A stretch of 64,000 bases of DNA from Quadrisphaera granulorum (GTDB lineage Bacteria; Actinomycetota; Actinomycetes; Actinomycetales; Quadrisphaeraceae): contig NZ_QGDQ01000012.1 in NCBI RefSeq assembly GCF_003149145.1, forward strand, positions 62,001-126,000, read 5' to 3'. Position numbers and translations under genes: made by a program. The notes beneath the pieces are model-generated. The model was not told the DNA's origin, searched no databases, and worked only from the letters and a program-made list of their open reading frames with translations. The first letter of the stretch is position 1; every line of letters starts with the position of its first letter. Shown here piece by piece: positions 25,686 through 34,427 of this stretch.

Positions 25686-26618
25686 ATGTCCGAGTCCTCC
25701 ACCTCCGCCTCCGCACCGCAGGTCAGCGGCGCCGCGCCCCAGGTCGGTACCTCCCGCGTGAAGCGCGGCATGGCCGAGATGCTCAAGGGCGGCGTGATCA
25801 TGGACGTCGTCACCGCTGAGCAGGCGCGCATCGCTGAGGACGCCGGCGCCGTCGCCGTCATGGCCCTGGAGCGCGTGCCCGCGGACATCCGCGCGCAGGG
25901 CGGCGTGGCCCGGATGAGCGACCCCGACCTCATCGACGCCATCCAGGCCGAGGTCTCCATCCCGGTCATGGCCAAGGCCCGCATCGGCCACTTCGTCGAG
26001 GCGCAGGTGCTGCAGAGCCTCGGGGTCGACTACGTCGACGAGTCCGAGGTGCTCACCCCGGCCGACTACACGCACCACATCGACAAGTGGCAGTTCACGG
26101 TGCCCTTCGTCTGCGGCGCCACCAACCTCGGCGAGGCGCTGCGCCGCATCACCGAGGGCGCGGCGATGATCCGCTCCAAGGGCGAGGCAGGCACCGGTGA
26201 CGTCTCCAACGCCACCACGCACATGCGCACCATCCGTGCGGAGATCGCCCGGCTGACCTCGCTCAGCAAGGACGAGCTCTACGTGGCCGCCAAGGAGCTG
26301 CAGGCCCCCTACGACCTCGTCGTCGAGGTCGCTGAGGCCGGCCGCCTGCCCGTCGTGCTGTTCACCGCCGGCGGCATCGCCACCCCGGCCGACGCCGCGA
26401 TGATGATGCAGCTCGGCGCCGACGGTGTCTTCGTCGGGTCCGGCATCTTCAAGTCGGGCAACCCGCAGCAGCGTGCCGAGGCGATCGTGCAGGCCACCAC
26501 CTTCCACGACGACCCCGACGTCATCGCCAAGGTCTCCCGCGGCCTGGGCGAGGCCATGGTCGGCCTGAACGTCGAGGCCATCCCCGAGCCTCACCGCCTG
26601 GCGCAGCGCGGCTGGTGA
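25686..26618 (+). CDS. pdxS: Pyridoxal 5'-phosphate synthase, lyase subunit
   Basis: Condenses ribose 5-phosphate, glyceraldehyde 3-phosphate and ammonia to pyridoxal phosphate; ammonia comes from PdxT. The 310-residue TIM barrel shows [17 protein letters not shown], the catalytic Lys in [36 protein letters not shown] (phosphate and Lys149-type region) and [16 protein letters not shown] 25686 fits the -10 box; ATG 25677 would add three residues, and the longer frame from 25638 is not supported. The partner pdxT is 5 kb downstream rather than adjacent, with eight unrelated genes in between. Confidence 0.96.
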   Translation: MSESSTSASAPQVSGAAPQVGTSRVKRGMAEMLKGGVIMDVVTAEQARIAEDAGAVAVMALERVPADIRAQGGVARMSDPDLIDAIQAEVSIPVMAKARIGHFVEAQVLQSLGVDYVDESEVLTPADYTHHIDKWQFTVPFVCGATNLGEALRRITEGAAMIRSKGEAGTGDVSNATTHMRTIRAEIARLTSLSKDELYVAAKELQAPYDLVVEVAEAGRLPVVLFTAGGIATPADAAMMMQLGADGVFVGSGIFKSGNPQQRAEAIVQATTFHDDPDVIAKVSRGLGEAMVGLNVEAIPEPHRLAQRGW

Positions 26619-26659
26619 GCTGACACCTCTGCACCCGCCTGCACCGAGCAGGACGACGA

Positions 26660-26691
26660 CGGCCGGCGCCCCCGCGAGGGGGCGCCGGCCG
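26660..26691 (+). terminator. Terminator after pdxS
   Basis: A perfect 14-bp GC stem (26660-26673 with 26678-26691) with loop GCGA is followed by TTGCC. It lies 42 nt after the pdxS stop. Confidence 0.8.
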
Positions 26692-26736
26692 TTGCCGTGC
26701 TCGGGGTGTGTTCGGCCCGTGCGCTCCTCGCCGCAG

Positions 26737-26842
26737 CTGACCGTGGTCACTTCCGGGACTGACCGTGGTCACCTGCGGTGGCGTCAGCCCAGGAACGCGT
26801 CGTCACAGGTGACCGAGGTCAGCTCCAGACCTGACCACGGTC
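26737..26842. repeat. Inverted set of CTGACCGTGGTCAC units
   Basis: CTGACCGTGGTCAC at 26737-26750 and again at 26759-26772 face GTGACCGAGGTCAG at 26809-26822 and CTGACCACGGTC at 26831-26842. The core GACCGTGGTC is itself palindromic apart from the centre. Two units on each side of a 36-nt spacer give the same plan as the GTGATCATGG elements. It fills the gap between convergent pdxS and the next gene. Confidence 0.7.
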
Positions 26843-26894
26843 GGTTTCGGGAGCGGCGGTATCAGGGGTAGCGGGTGCTCAGCGCCCGATGGAG

Positions 26895-27266
26895 TCAGCG
26901 CCCGATGGAGAGTGCGCGGTTGACGTCGTCGACGGCCATGCGAGGGTCCGGCACCTCCACGACGACGCGGGCAAAGCCCGCGGTGTCCGCTCCCGGTTCC
27001 AGTTGGACGACGACGGTCCGCCGCCCGGAGTGCACGGCGTAGAGCGTCTTCGCGCCGCCGCGGTGGAACGTGCCCACGGCCGCGACCCCCGGCAGGTGCA
27101 GACCCGGGGCGCGGACGCCCTTCGGCTCGGCGGCGGCGCCCGGATCGGCCGTGGCGCCGCGCACCGCCGACAGCGGCACCACGAGCCGGCGCCGCATCGC
27201 CCACACGGCGTCGAGGCCGGTGAGCCTCACCTCGAGGTTGCTGTCACTGACCGTGATGCGTGCCAT
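26895..27266 (-). CDS. Conserved hypothetical protein, possible PH-like fold
   Basis: A 123-residue soluble protein not assigned to a known function. The alternating strands (ARITVSDSNLEVRL, RRRLVVPLSAVRGA, TLYAVHSGRRTVVVQLEP) and one final helix (MAVDDVNRALSIG) look like a bacterial PH-like barrel. ATG 27266 is chosen because AAGGAGG lies five bases upstream; it overlaps the stop of the TetR gene by one base (TGATG), so the two are coupled. It may be a target or partner of that regulator. Confidence 0.6.
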   Translation of the reverse strand: MARITVSDSNLEVRLTGLDAVWAMRRRLVVPLSAVRGATADPGAAAEPKGVRAPGLHLPGVAAVGTFHRGGAKTLYAVHSGRRTVVVQLEPGADTAGFARVVVEVPDPRMAVDDVNRALSIGR

Positions 27267-27724
27267 CACGTCCTCCTTGTCGCTGCTGGTGTGGGAGCCG
27301 GGGGCACCGGCGTTGTCGTGGCCGGGAGCCCGTCGGGAGGGTCGCCGTCGAGGCGAGCCCGATCCAAGAGGCGTTGCCCGAGCACGCCGGCGGCCCGCGG
27401 GCCCAGCCGCGCGCAGGCGTCGCGCACGATGTCGCGGACCGCGTCGTCGTGCGGGGCCAGCTCGAGAGCGGCCACGAGCAGCAGGTCGAGCGCACGGTCG
27501 CCGTCGTCGTCCTCGGTCCCCCAGGAGAGCAGGGGGGTGTGGCGGGCCAGGGCGGCGAGGAAGAGGCCGCGCTTGCTCCCGAAGGCGCCGTAGAGGCTGC
27601 CGCGGTGCAGGCCGGTGGCGCTGACGAGGTCGTCGACGGAGGTCGCGGCGTAGCCGAGCTCGGTGAAGCAGCGGGTGGCGGCGTCGACGACCACCCCCTC
27701 ATCGAAGCTGCGGGGTCTCGCCAT
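27266..27724 (-). CDS. TetR-family regulator
   Basis: A 152-residue regulator, shorter than most of the family. The DNA-binding domain is clear: FDEGVVVDAATRCFTELGYAATSVDDLVSATGLHRGSLYGAFGSKR (residues about 7-52, quoted in part as SVDDLVSATGLHRGSLYGAF). The ligand domain is truncated to about 90 residues with a Pro/Thr-rich end, so the sensing pocket may be reduced. It starts at ATG 27724 and is divergent from the Uma2 gene. An imperfect palindrome in the shared region is the likely operator. Confidence 0.8.
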   Translation of the reverse strand: MARPRSFDEGVVVDAATRCFTELGYAATSVDDLVSATGLHRGSLYGAFGSKRGLFLAALARHTPLLSWGTEDDDGDRALDLLLVAALELAPHDDAVRDIVRDACARLGPRAAGVLGQRLLDRARLDGDPPDGLPATTTPVPPAPTPAATRRT

Positions 27725-27743
27725 GCCGCCATCATCACCCATG

Positions 27744-27761
27744 AATGAACGATCAGTCAAT
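27744..27761. promoter_or_regulatory. Probable TetR operator
   Basis: AATGAACGATCAGTCAAT is an imperfect palindrome (TGA-N8-TCA) in a short AT-rich patch, 20 nt upstream of the TetR start. Its form matches common TetR-family sites. Confidence 0.6.
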
Positions 27762-27823
27762 AACCCTGGTCGTGGGTGTCGTGGATCTGGCGCGCTGTCG
27801 GTGCCAGCGGTCACCATGGCCGG

Positions 27824-28396
27824 GTGAGCGCGCAGCCCCTCGAGAGCGACCCGGAGGTCCGCCGCTTCGGCATCACCCGGGAGCAGTTCGACAGGATGGT
27901 CGGACCCGACGGCTATGACAGTCCTCCAGTGGAACTGCTGGAAGGAGTGCTGGTCGAAGTGGTGCCGCAGGGTGGGGAGCACAATGATGTCGTCGGCGAG
28001 CTCGGTCAGATGCTGGCGCAGGCTGTGCGGCCGCCCTGGCGTGTGCGGACGCACTCCCCCTTCGCGGCGGGCGTCCGGTCTCAGCCCGAGCCTGACGTCG
28101 CCGTCGTCCTGCGTCGTCCCGGTGCCCACCCCGACACCGCCGCGCTCATCGTGGAGGTGGCCCAGTCGAGCCAGCGGCTCGACCTCGTGCACAAGCCACG
28201 CGTCTACGCGGCGGCCGGAGTGCCGGTGTACTGGGTGGTTGATCTGCCGGCGCGGGAGGTCGTCGTCCACAGCGACCTCGTGGACGGCGGCTACGCCAGC
28301 GTGGAGCGGGCGCCGTGGACGGCGTCGCTCGAGGTGACGATCGGAGATGAGGCGCTGACGGTCGTGCTCGAGGAGCTGCTCGCCGATGGGGAGTGA
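27824..28396 (+). CDS. Uma2-family (DUF820) endonuclease-fold protein
   Basis: A 190-residue protein of the Uma2 family, which has a PD-(D/E)XK nuclease fold. Family features are PPVELLEGVLVEVVPQGGEHNDVV, the catalytic Asp in QPEPDVAVVLR, VEVAQSSQRLD (Glu), HKPRVYAAAGVPVYWVVDL (Lys) and a final VTIGDEALTV strand. GTG 27824 is preferred over the longer frame. Such genes are abundant in actinobacteria and cyanobacteria with no proven role. This one is divergent from a TetR gene. Confidence 0.82.
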   Translation: MSAQPLESDPEVRRFGITREQFDRMVGPDGYDSPPVELLEGVLVEVVPQGGEHNDVVGELGQMLAQAVRPPWRVRTHSPFAAGVRSQPEPDVAVVLRRPGAHPDTAALIVEVAQSSQRLDLVHKPRVYAAAGVPVYWVVDLPAREVVVHSDLVDGGYASVERAPWTASLEVTIGDEALTVVLEELLADGE

Positions 28397-28505
28397 CCCG
28401 GGGTGTCTCGGTCTGAGACAGACCCTTCCCTGGCGGCGGCGTCAGGTGTCAGCGTGCGATCGCGCCCGGGGGCGGACCCGGGCACCTCAGCGAGGAGGAC
28501 CTGCG

Positions 28506-28823
28506 ATGACCACCCCCACCGACGAGCGCCGGGATCTGCTGACCGTGGTTGCCACCATGCGTGCCCGCGCCGGTAAGGAAGAGGAGCTGCGCGAGGCTCT
28601 GGAGGCCTTGGTCGAGCCGACCAGCCACGAGGCCGGGTACGTCAACTACGACCTGCACCAGAACCTCGAAGACCCGGCCGAGTTCGCCTTCTACGAGAAC
28701 TGGGAGAGCCCCGACCACCTCGACGCGCACCTCGCCGCCCCGCACCTGGTGGAGTTCGTCGAGAAGATCCCGGACCTGCTCGACGGTCCGCTGGTCGTGC
28801 GCCGCATGCGTCGGATTGCCTGA
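28506..28823 (+). CDS. Antibiotic biosynthesis monooxygenase (ABM) domain protein
   Basis: A 105-residue single-domain protein of the dimeric alpha/beta-barrel ABM fold. It reads LLTVVATMRARAGKEEELREAL, then SHEAGYVNYDLHQNLEDPAEFAFYENW and HLDAHLAAPHLVEFV, the usual family path. Members oxidise phenolic or quinone compounds without cofactors, or act as stress-related quinol oxidases. ATG 28506 follows GAGGAGG. The stop lies 10 nt before the GTG of the cupin gene, and the two are probably co-transcribed. Confidence 0.85.
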   Translation: MTTPTDERRDLLTVVATMRARAGKEEELREALEALVEPTSHEAGYVNYDLHQNLEDPAEFAFYENWESPDHLDAHLAAPHLVEFVEKIPDLLDGPLVVRRMRRIA

Positions 28824-28833
28824 GGCCGGCCAG

Positions 28834-29352
28834 GTGGGCCGTCACGAGCAGCCCCACGCCGACCACTCCGACGATCCTGAGCACGGCGAGCACAGCTACA
28901 CCCCCGAGGAGGGCCTGCACGGCGGGCGTTCGGTCAGCACCGACGTCGACGTGTCCGTGGTCACGCCCGACCAGCGCGACGCCGGCACCGCCCAGACCGC
29001 CGGTGGTCTGCACCGCTGGGCAGCGGTGAGCGAGGCGATGAACGGCGCGAGCTTCTGGATGGGCTTCGCCGTGCTCGACCCGGGCGGGCAGACCGGCGTG
29101 CACCACCACGGCGAAGCCGAGACCGCGATCTACATCCTCAAGGGCACCACGCGCTGGTGGGTGGGAGACCGGCTTGACGAGCCGCGCGAGGCCACAGCCG
29201 GTGACTTCGTGCACATCCCCGCCGGCGTCGTGCACTGGGAGCAGAACGCCAGCGACACCGAGCCGGTGGAGATGGTGGTGGTGCGCAGCACGCAGGAGGC
29301 CGTAGTGGTCAACCTCCACGACCACCCGCACGCGCCGGAGCACGCCCGCTGA
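28834..29352 (+). CDS. Cupin-domain protein
   Basis: A 172-residue protein with one cupin barrel. Motif 1 is TGVHHHGEAETAIYILKGTTRWWVGD, seen as GVHHHGEAETAIYILKG around residue 92. Motif 2 is DFVHIPAGVVHWEQN. The metal ligands (three His and Glu) are intact. A His/Asp-rich N-terminus (HEQPHADHSDDPEHGEH) precedes it and could bind metal. GTG 28834 is chosen; a TTG at 28816 overlapping the preceding stop is possible. The family ranges from dioxygenases to sugar isomerases, so no reaction is assigned. Confidence 0.78.
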   Translation: MGRHEQPHADHSDDPEHGEHSYTPEEGLHGGRSVSTDVDVSVVTPDQRDAGTAQTAGGLHRWAAVSEAMNGASFWMGFAVLDPGGQTGVHHHGEAETAIYILKGTTRWWVGDRLDEPREATAGDFVHIPAGVVHWEQNASDTEPVEMVVVRSTQEAVVVNLHDHPHAPEHAR

Positions 29353-29355
29353 GCG

Positions 29356-30132
29356 CTACCCCTCGAAGCCCGCGCTCACGGTGACTGTGCCGGGGGCGAC
29401 CTCGGTGTAGCCGGCGTCGCGGATGTCCACCCGCTGCGACGCCGGCAGCACCGGCGCTCCCTGGAGGACGACGACGGCGAGGGCCGTGGCCACGTCGGGG
29501 TCCGCGCTGGCCAGCCATGCGGAGACGGTGGCCCGGTCGAGTCGTTCCAGCGCCAGCTGCGCCGCGTGCCCGACCTGCGCGACGGCCTTGCCCGTGCTCA
29601 TGGTCACGCCGGGGGCGAGCCGGATCGTCAGCACCGGCCCACCCCGTCCGTGATCATGGGCGTCCGCCACCACCGAGGGTGGCGGACGCCCATGATCACG
29701 GGGGGAGGGGTCGGGGTCGGTGAGGTCCAGACCGCCGACCTGCAGGTCGCGCAGGAGCTTCGGGGAATCGTCGCGCGGGTGCGGCGCGAACGCCCTCACT
29801 TGCGCCGGCGGCGTCTGCCCGTCACCGCCCGCGCGGGCCTCGACGTGCGGCAGCTCTGCCGTCCTGTCCCACCGCGACCCCCGCGCGCGCCGCCCGATCT
29901 TGCGGATCCGCTGGCCGCGCCAGCGGGCGACGGCGTCGTGGAAGACGCCGTCGGGGTCGGTGGTCCGTTCGTCGATGAGCAGGGCGACGACGGCGCGCGC
30001 CGCCGCCACCAGCACGTCCGTGTGCGCGGGCGGTCCGCCGGCGCTCTCGCGCTCGACCCGCACCACGAGCGAGAGCGCCCACGGTTCCTCTTCCGGTGGC
30101 AGCCACTCCTGCTCGGCGTTCTGCTCGCTCAT
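29356..30132 (-). CDS. PTH2-family peptidyl-tRNA hydrolase with an in-frame repeat insertion
   Basis: A 258-residue protein. The C-terminal 90 residues are a PTH2 domain with the hallmark [20 protein letters not shown] (catalytic Lys and His near residue 180). The N-terminal part ([54 protein letters not shown]) is the actinobacterial extension of this family. Between them, residues about 144-162 ([18 protein letters not shown]) are encoded by a complete GTGATCATGG inverted repeat at 29648-29701 that keeps the frame. It sits in a linker just before the first strand of the PTH2 core. The ATG overlaps the kynureninase stop (ATGA). Confidence 0.82.
   Translation of the reverse strand: MSEQNAEQEWLPPEEEPWALSLVVRVERESAGGPPAHTDVLVAAARAVVALLIDERTTDPDGVFHDAVARWRGQRIRKIGRRARGSRWDRTAELPHVEARAGGDGQTPPAQVRAFAPHPRDDSPKLLRDLQVGGLDLTDPDPSPRDHGRPPPSVVADAHDHGRGGPVLTIRLAPGVTMSTGKAVAQVGHAAQLALERLDRATVSAWLASADPDVATALAVVVLQGAPVLPASQRVDIRDAGYTEVAPGTVTVSAGFEG
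29648..29701. repeat. GTGATCATGG repeat, locus 2 (inside PTH2 gene)
   Basis: CCGTGATCATGGGCGTCCGC at the left pairs perfectly with the complementary right arm around a short ACCGAG loop, 24 bp per arm. It is 54 nt long, a multiple of three, and is read through as 18 codons of the PTH2 gene. Confidence 0.92.
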
Positions 30133-31424
30133 GTGACGGTCGGCCGCTCGGACAGCTCCGCTGCCTCGTGCTCGCCGCCGTCCAGGACGGCCCTCAGCGC
30201 GACGACGGCGGCCAGCACGTCTGCGTGGGACAGGTACAGCGGTGCGATGCCCCACCTCATGACGTCCGGCGCGCGGAAGTCGCCTTCCACGCCGCGCGCG
30301 TGCAGCGCCCTGACGAGCCCCCACGACTGCGGGTGACGCAGCGCCAGGGCGCTGCCCCGCCGCTCGGGTTCACGCGGCGTGACGACCTCCACCTCCGGCA
30401 CGAGCGCGTCCAGGGCCTCGAGCGCGAAACCCGTCAGCGACAGCGACTTCGCGCGCACGGCCTGCACCTCGACGTCGTCGTACGCGGTCAGAGCCGCCTC
30501 GAGGGCCAGCATGCTGATCATCTGCGGGGTGCCCGTGCGGGCCACGGCGATGTCGGTGGCGGGGGTGTATTCGGCCGTCATGGCGAACGGCTGCGCCGCG
30601 GAGTTCCAGCCCGGGATGGGGTTGGCGAAGGCGGCCTGCAGTCGGTGCGGCACGTAGATCCACGCCGGGGCGCCCGGGCCGCCGTTGAGGAACTTGTAGC
30701 TGCAGCCGACGGCGTAGTCGACGTCGTTCGCGTCGAGGTCAGCGGGGACCACCCCGGCGGAGTGGCACAGGTCCCACAGCACGAGCGCCCCGACGTCGTG
30801 GGCCGCGCGGGTCAGACCGGGGAGGTCCCACAGCTCCCCGGTGCGGTAGTCGACCTGGCTGAGGGTCACCAGCGCGACCTCCCCGCCGCGCGCGGCGAGC
30901 ACGGCAGGCACGTCCGGGGGAGAGGCCAGCACCACCTCCCAACCGGCGAGGCGAGCGTCGGAAGCCAGGACGTACAGGTCGGTGGGGAAGGAGGCCGGGT
31001 CGGCGACGACGACGCGGCGTGCGCCGTCCGCGCCGTCCGCGCTGCGCCGCCGGGTCTCGGCGGCCGCCGCCAGGTGGACCTTGTGCAGCTGCACGCTGGT
31101 GCAGTCGCCCGCCACCACCTGGCCAGGCGCAGCGCCGAGCAGCTCGCCGATGCGGTCACCGACGCGCTGCGGCGCCGCCCACCAGCCAGAGGTGTTCCAG
31201 CCCCCGACCCGCGAACGGCCCCACTGCCGCTGGACGGCGTCGGCGACGGCGGGGGCCACCGCCCGCGGCAGCGCTCCGAGGCTGTTGCCCACCAGGTACA
31301 CCGAACCGTCATCAGGCAGGTCGAACCTGTCGCGGACGTGGCCGAGGGAGTCGGCTGAGTCCAGCGCGGCAGCCTGTCCGAGCAGGGGAGCCGGCGCGCT
31401 CAGGTGATCGGCGGCGGTGCTCAC
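30129..31424 (-). CDS. kynU: Kynureninase
   Basis: PLP enzyme that splits kynurenine to anthranilate and alanine. The 431-residue aspartate-aminotransferase-fold protein has [34 protein letters not shown] (Asp for the pyridine N), the Schiff-base lysine in [17 protein letters not shown], and [21 protein letters not shown] near the end, all typical of kynureninase. GTG 31424 is divergent from pdxT with overlapping upstream regions. No tryptophan 2,3-dioxygenase lies nearby. The downstream PTH2 gene overlaps it by four bases. PLP dependence may explain proximity to pdxT. Confidence 0.93.
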   Translation of the reverse strand: MSTAADHLSAPAPLLGQAAALDSADSLGHVRDRFDLPDDGSVYLVGNSLGALPRAVAPAVADAVQRQWGRSRVGGWNTSGWWAAPQRVGDRIGELLGAAPGQVVAGDCTSVQLHKVHLAAAAETRRRSADGADGARRVVVADPASFPTDLYVLASDARLAGWEVVLASPPDVPAVLAARGGEVALVTLSQVDYRTGELWDLPGLTRAAHDVGALVLWDLCHSAGVVPADLDANDVDYAVGCSYKFLNGGPGAPAWIYVPHRLQAAFANPIPGWNSAAQPFAMTAEYTPATDIAVARTGTPQMISMLALEAALTAYDDVEVQAVRAKSLSLTGFALEALDALVPEVEVVTPREPERRGSALALRHPQSWGLVRALHARGVEGDFRAPDVMRWGIAPLYLSHADVLAAVVALRAVLDGGEHEAAELSERPTVT

Positions 31425-31458
31425 CGTTCCATCTTGCCGGGGCTGGGACCATGGAGGG

Positions 31459-32160
31459 GTGAGCGCGCCCTCCGTGACCTCGCACCAGCCCTCGGTGCCG
31501 CCGTCCGAGCAGCCGTCCGTGCATCCTTTCGGGCAGCGGCGGTCGTCCAGCGACGCCCCGCTCGTCGGCGTCCTCGCCCTTCAGGGAGACGTCCGCGAGC
31601 ATGCCAGAGCCCTGGAAGCCGTGGGCGCGCGTGCCGTCCCGGTGCGCCGCCCGAGCGAGGTGCGCGCCGTCGACGGCCTCGTGCTTCCGGGTGGGGAGTC
31701 CACCACTATCGACAAGCTGGCCCGGCGGTTCGAGCTGCACGATCTCCTGCGCGAGCGGATCGCCGAGGGCATGCCCGCCTACGGGTCGTGCGCCGGTCTG
31801 ATCATGCTCGCCGACCGGCTGGTCGACGGCATCGAGGGGCAGCAGACGTTCGGCGGGCTCGACGTGCTGGTGCGGCGCAACGCCTTCGGGCGGCAGGTCG
31901 AGTCGTTCGAGGAGGACCTCGACGTCGTCGGCGTCGAGGGCGGCCCGGTCCGCGCCGCGTTCATCCGGGCACCCTGGGTGGAGGAGGTCGGCCCCGGTGT
32001 GGAGGTGCTCGCCCGCACCCGCACGGCCGCAGCCGCCGACAGGGCGGTGGCGGTGAGATCGGGCCACCTGCTGGCGACGTCCTTCCACCCGGAGATCACC
32101 GGCGACCACCGCGTCCACGCGCTGTTCGTCCGGATGATCGAAGAGGCTGCTCGGCAGTGA
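31459..32160 (+). CDS. pdxT: Pyridoxal 5'-phosphate synthase, glutaminase subunit
   Basis: Class I glutaminase that supplies ammonia to PdxS. The core begins [19 protein letters not shown] and contains [11 protein letters not shown], the nucleophile in [33 protein letters not shown] and the catalytic TSFHPEIT His/Glu. From GTG 31459 the protein has 233 residues, about 33 more than usual. The extra N-terminal part is Ser/Pro-rich and may not be translated, since several in-frame GTGs lie downstream (for example 31474). It is followed 83 nt later by yebC, as in many actinobacteria. Confidence 0.93.
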   Translation: MSAPSVTSHQPSVPPSEQPSVHPFGQRRSSSDAPLVGVLALQGDVREHARALEAVGARAVPVRRPSEVRAVDGLVLPGGESTTIDKLARRFELHDLLRERIAEGMPAYGSCAGLIMLADRLVDGIEGQQTFGGLDVLVRRNAFGRQVESFEEDLDVVGVEGGPVRAAFIRAPWVEEVGPGVEVLARTRTAAAADRAVAVRSGHLLATSFHPEITGDHRVHALFVRMIEEAARQ

Positions 32161-32180
32161 GCGCCGCCGCTCACGCTCGG

Positions 32181-32186
32181 TAGACT
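32181..32186 (+). promoter_or_regulatory. -10 box of yebC
   Basis: TAGACT lies 58 nt before the yebC ATG. The leader between them contains three tandem ACCTG units (about 32202-32216) and a GAGGAGGTG ribosome site. Confidence 0.5.
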
Positions 32187-32243
32187 GGACTGTTGATTCG
32201 ACCTGACCTGACCTGAACCAGCGAGCCCCCGAGGAGGTGTGCG

Positions 32244-32993
32244 ATGTCGGGCCACTCCAAGTGGGCGACCACCAAGCACCAGAAGGCCGTCAAGGACGCC
32301 AAGCGCAGTTCGGCCTTCGCCAAGCTCATCAAGAACATCGAAGTTGCGGCCCGCACCGGCGGCGGCGACCCGGCCGGCAACCCGACGCTCTACGACGCCA
32401 TCCAGAAGGCGAAGAAGAACTCGGTGCCGAACGACAACATCGACAGGGCGGTCAAGCGCGGCTCCGGTCAGGAGACCGGCGGCGCCGACTACCAGACGAT
32501 CATGTACGAGGGGTACGCCGCGCACGGCGTGGCCGTGCTCGTCGAGTGCCTCACCGACAACCGCAACCGTGCGGCCTCCGACGTGCGCGTGGCGTTCACG
32601 CGCAACGGCGGCACCATGGCCGACCCGGGCAGCGTGGCGTACCTGTTCTCGCGCAAGGGCGTCGTTGAAGTACCAGCGGTCCCGACCCTGGACGAGGACG
32701 ACGTCCTCGCCGCCGTCCTCGACGCGGGCGCTGAGGAGGTGAATCGCGTCGGAGACTCCTTCGAGGTGGTCTCCGAGGCGACCGACCTCGTGGCCGTGCG
32801 CACCGCGCTGCAGGAAGCCGGCATCGAGTACGACTCCGCCGAGGCGCAGTTCGTGCCCTCGATGCAGGTCCCGCTCGACGAGGAGCAGGCGCGCTCGGTG
32901 CTCAAGCTCATCGACGCCCTGGACGACCTGGACGACGTCCAGAACGTCTACGCCAACCTCGATGTGCCGGAGGGCGTGCTCGAGGACGCCTGA
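32244..32993 (+). CDS. YebC/TACO1-family protein
   Basis: A 249-residue protein with the invariant start [20 protein letters not shown] and the family segments [43 protein letters not shown] and [18 protein letters not shown]. YebC proteins have been described as transcription regulators and, more recently, as factors that help ribosomes through difficult sequences. It has its own -10 box. The stop is only 3 nt from the ruvC stop, because ruvC is inverted here, so the two genes converge tightly. Confidence 0.96.
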   Translation: MSGHSKWATTKHQKAVKDAKRSSAFAKLIKNIEVAARTGGGDPAGNPTLYDAIQKAKKNSVPNDNIDRAVKRGSGQETGGADYQTIMYEGYAAHGVAVLVECLTDNRNRAASDVRVAFTRNGGTMADPGSVAYLFSRKGVVEVPAVPTLDEDDVLAAVLDAGAEEVNRVGDSFEVVSEATDLVAVRTALQEAGIEYDSAEAQFVPSMQVPLDEEQARSVLKLIDALDDLDDVQNVYANLDVPEGVLEDA

Positions 32994-32996
32994 GGC

Positions 32997-33629
32997 TCAC
33001 CGCGCGGGAACGCGCCACTCCTTGGGCTGGGCCCGTGCCGCTGCGGCGGCACGGGCCCACGCCGTCTGCGCCGCGGTCGGTGCGCCGGCGCTCCCGGCCA
33101 CGGACGCCAGCGGGTCTGCGTGGTAGGCCGTGTCCTGGCCGGCGGCCAGGGCGGTCGGGCCACCGCGCCACAGGTGACAGACCGCCAGAGCGAGGCCGTC
33201 GGCGGCGTCGGCGGGCTTCGGGGCCTGGGCGAGACCGAGGATCTTGGTGATCATCAAGGTGACCTGCGCCTTGTCGGCGCGGCCGTTGCCGGTGACGGCG
33301 GCCTTGACCTCGCTGGGGGTGTGCGTGGCCACCGGGAGGCCGTGCTGTGCGGCCAGCATCATGGCGATGCCGCTGGCCTGCGCCGTCCCCATGATCGTGG
33401 AGACGTCGTTGCGGGCGAAGACCCGCTCCACTGCCACCGCGTCCGGCAGGCACTCCCTCAGGACGGCGGTGAGCCCGTCCGCCACCTGCAGCAGCCGCTG
33501 CGCCAGAGGGAGATCCGGATCGGTGCGGACGACGCCGACGGCGACCAGCTTCGCCTTGCGTCCGGGCAGGCCGTCGATCACGCCCCACCCGCAACGGGTG
33601 AGGCCCGGGTCGACCCCCAGGACACGCAC
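32997..33629 (-). CDS. ruvC: Holliday junction endonuclease RuvC, inverted relative to ruvAB
   Basis: Resolves Holliday junctions made during recombination. The 210 residues hold the four acidic metal ligands: Asp in [12 protein letters not shown], Glu in [14 protein letters not shown], and two Asp in [15 protein letters not shown]. The C-terminal 45 residues are an Ala/Arg-rich tail longer than usual. The gene is on the minus strand, convergent with yebC (3-nt gap) and divergent from ruvA (141-nt gap). In most actinobacteria ruvC is co-directional with ruvA and ruvB. A single-gene inversion explains this layout. Confidence 0.95.
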   Translation of the reverse strand: MRVLGVDPGLTRCGWGVIDGLPGRKAKLVAVGVVRTDPDLPLAQRLLQVADGLTAVLRECLPDAVAVERVFARNDVSTIMGTAQASGIAMMLAAQHGLPVATHTPSEVKAAVTGNGRADKAQVTLMITKILGLAQAPKPADAADGLALAVCHLWRGGPTALAAGQDTAYHADPLASVAGSAGAPTAAQTAWARAAAAARAQPKEWRVPAR

Positions 33630-33670
33630 GGGACCACCCTCGCACGCCGCACGCCCGTTCGGGTGACAGG

Positions 33671-33689
33671 CCGTGACGCCGTGTCACGG
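33671..33689. promoter_or_regulatory. Palindrome between divergent ruvC and ruvA
   Basis: CCGTGAC-N5-GTCACGG lies in the 141-nt gap from which ruvC and ruvA are read in opposite directions. It does not match the actinobacterial SOS box (GAAC-N4-GTTC). It may be an operator or chance. Confidence 0.3.
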
Positions 33690-33770
33690 CGAACGGTCGG
33701 GTCTTCGGCATGTCCGGTGGCTCGTCCGGGCTGTCGGTGGCGCGTGCGAGGCTGCCCGGGTGATGAGGTC

Positions 33771-34427
33771 ATGATCGCTTCGGTGCGCGGCTCGGTGCTC
33801 TCGATCCGGCTCGACGGCGTCGTCGTCGAGGTCGGGGGAGTGGGGATGCTCGTGCACACCACCCCGCGAACCCTGGCCGACCTGCGCCGCGGCGCGGAGG
33901 CGATGCTCCACACGAGCCTCGTCGTCCGTGAAGACTCGCTGACCCTGTTCGGGTTCGCCGAGGCCGACGAGCGAGACGTCTTCGAGGTGCTGCAGTCCGT
34001 GACGGGCGTCGGGCCGCGCCTGGCGCTCGCGGTCCTCGCGGTGCACTCCCCGGAGGAGCTGCGCGTCGCCGTCGCGTCCGAAGACCTCGTGGCGCTCAAG
34101 CGCGTACCGGGCATCGGTCAGAAGGGCGCGCAGCGGATGGTGCTCGACCTCGCCGACAAGATCGGCGCGCCCAGCGGTGAGCTTCCCGCGCCGCGCGCCG
34201 GTCGCACCGCCGCAGCCGCGCCGGCTGCGGCCAAGCCGGCGCCGTCACCCGTCGTGGAGGCACTGGTGGGCTTCGGCTTCAGCGCCAAGCAGGCCGAGGA
34301 CGCCGTTGCCGCCGTCACCTCCGCCGATGGCGGCTCCGACGGGACGGGCCGGGCCGGCGCGGGCGACGCCGCCGCCGACCTCGCCACCACCCTGCGCGCC
34401 GCTCTGCGGCACCTCGGACGGCACTGA
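33771..34427 (+). CDS. ruvA: Holliday junction branch-migration protein RuvA
   Basis: Junction-binding subunit that recruits RuvB. The 218 residues comprise domain I ([29 protein letters not shown]), and two helix-hairpin-helix motifs ([24 protein letters not shown] and [24 protein letters not shown]). A long Ala/Pro linker and the RuvB-binding domain III ([21 protein letters not shown]) follow. The stop overlaps the ruvB start (TGATG). Confidence 0.95.
   Translation: MIASVRGSVLSIRLDGVVVEVGGVGMLVHTTPRTLADLRRGAEAMLHTSLVVREDSLTLFGFAEADERDVFEVLQSVTGVGPRLALAVLAVHSPEELRVAVASEDLVALKRVPGIGQKGAQRMVLDLADKIGAPSGELPAPRAGRTAAAAPAAAKPAPSPVVEALVGFGFSAKQAEDAVAAVTSADGGSDGTGRAGAGDAAADLATTLRAALRHLGRH

Noticed and set aside
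25793-25804. GTGATCATGGAC match inside pdxS
   Set aside because: It encodes the conserved GGVIMDVV of PdxS and has no inverted partner nearby, so it is a coincidence and not a repeat copy.
33661-33720. SOS box upstream of ruvA/ruvC
   Set aside because: GAAC at about 33691 has no matching GTTC at the right distance, so LexA control is not supported.
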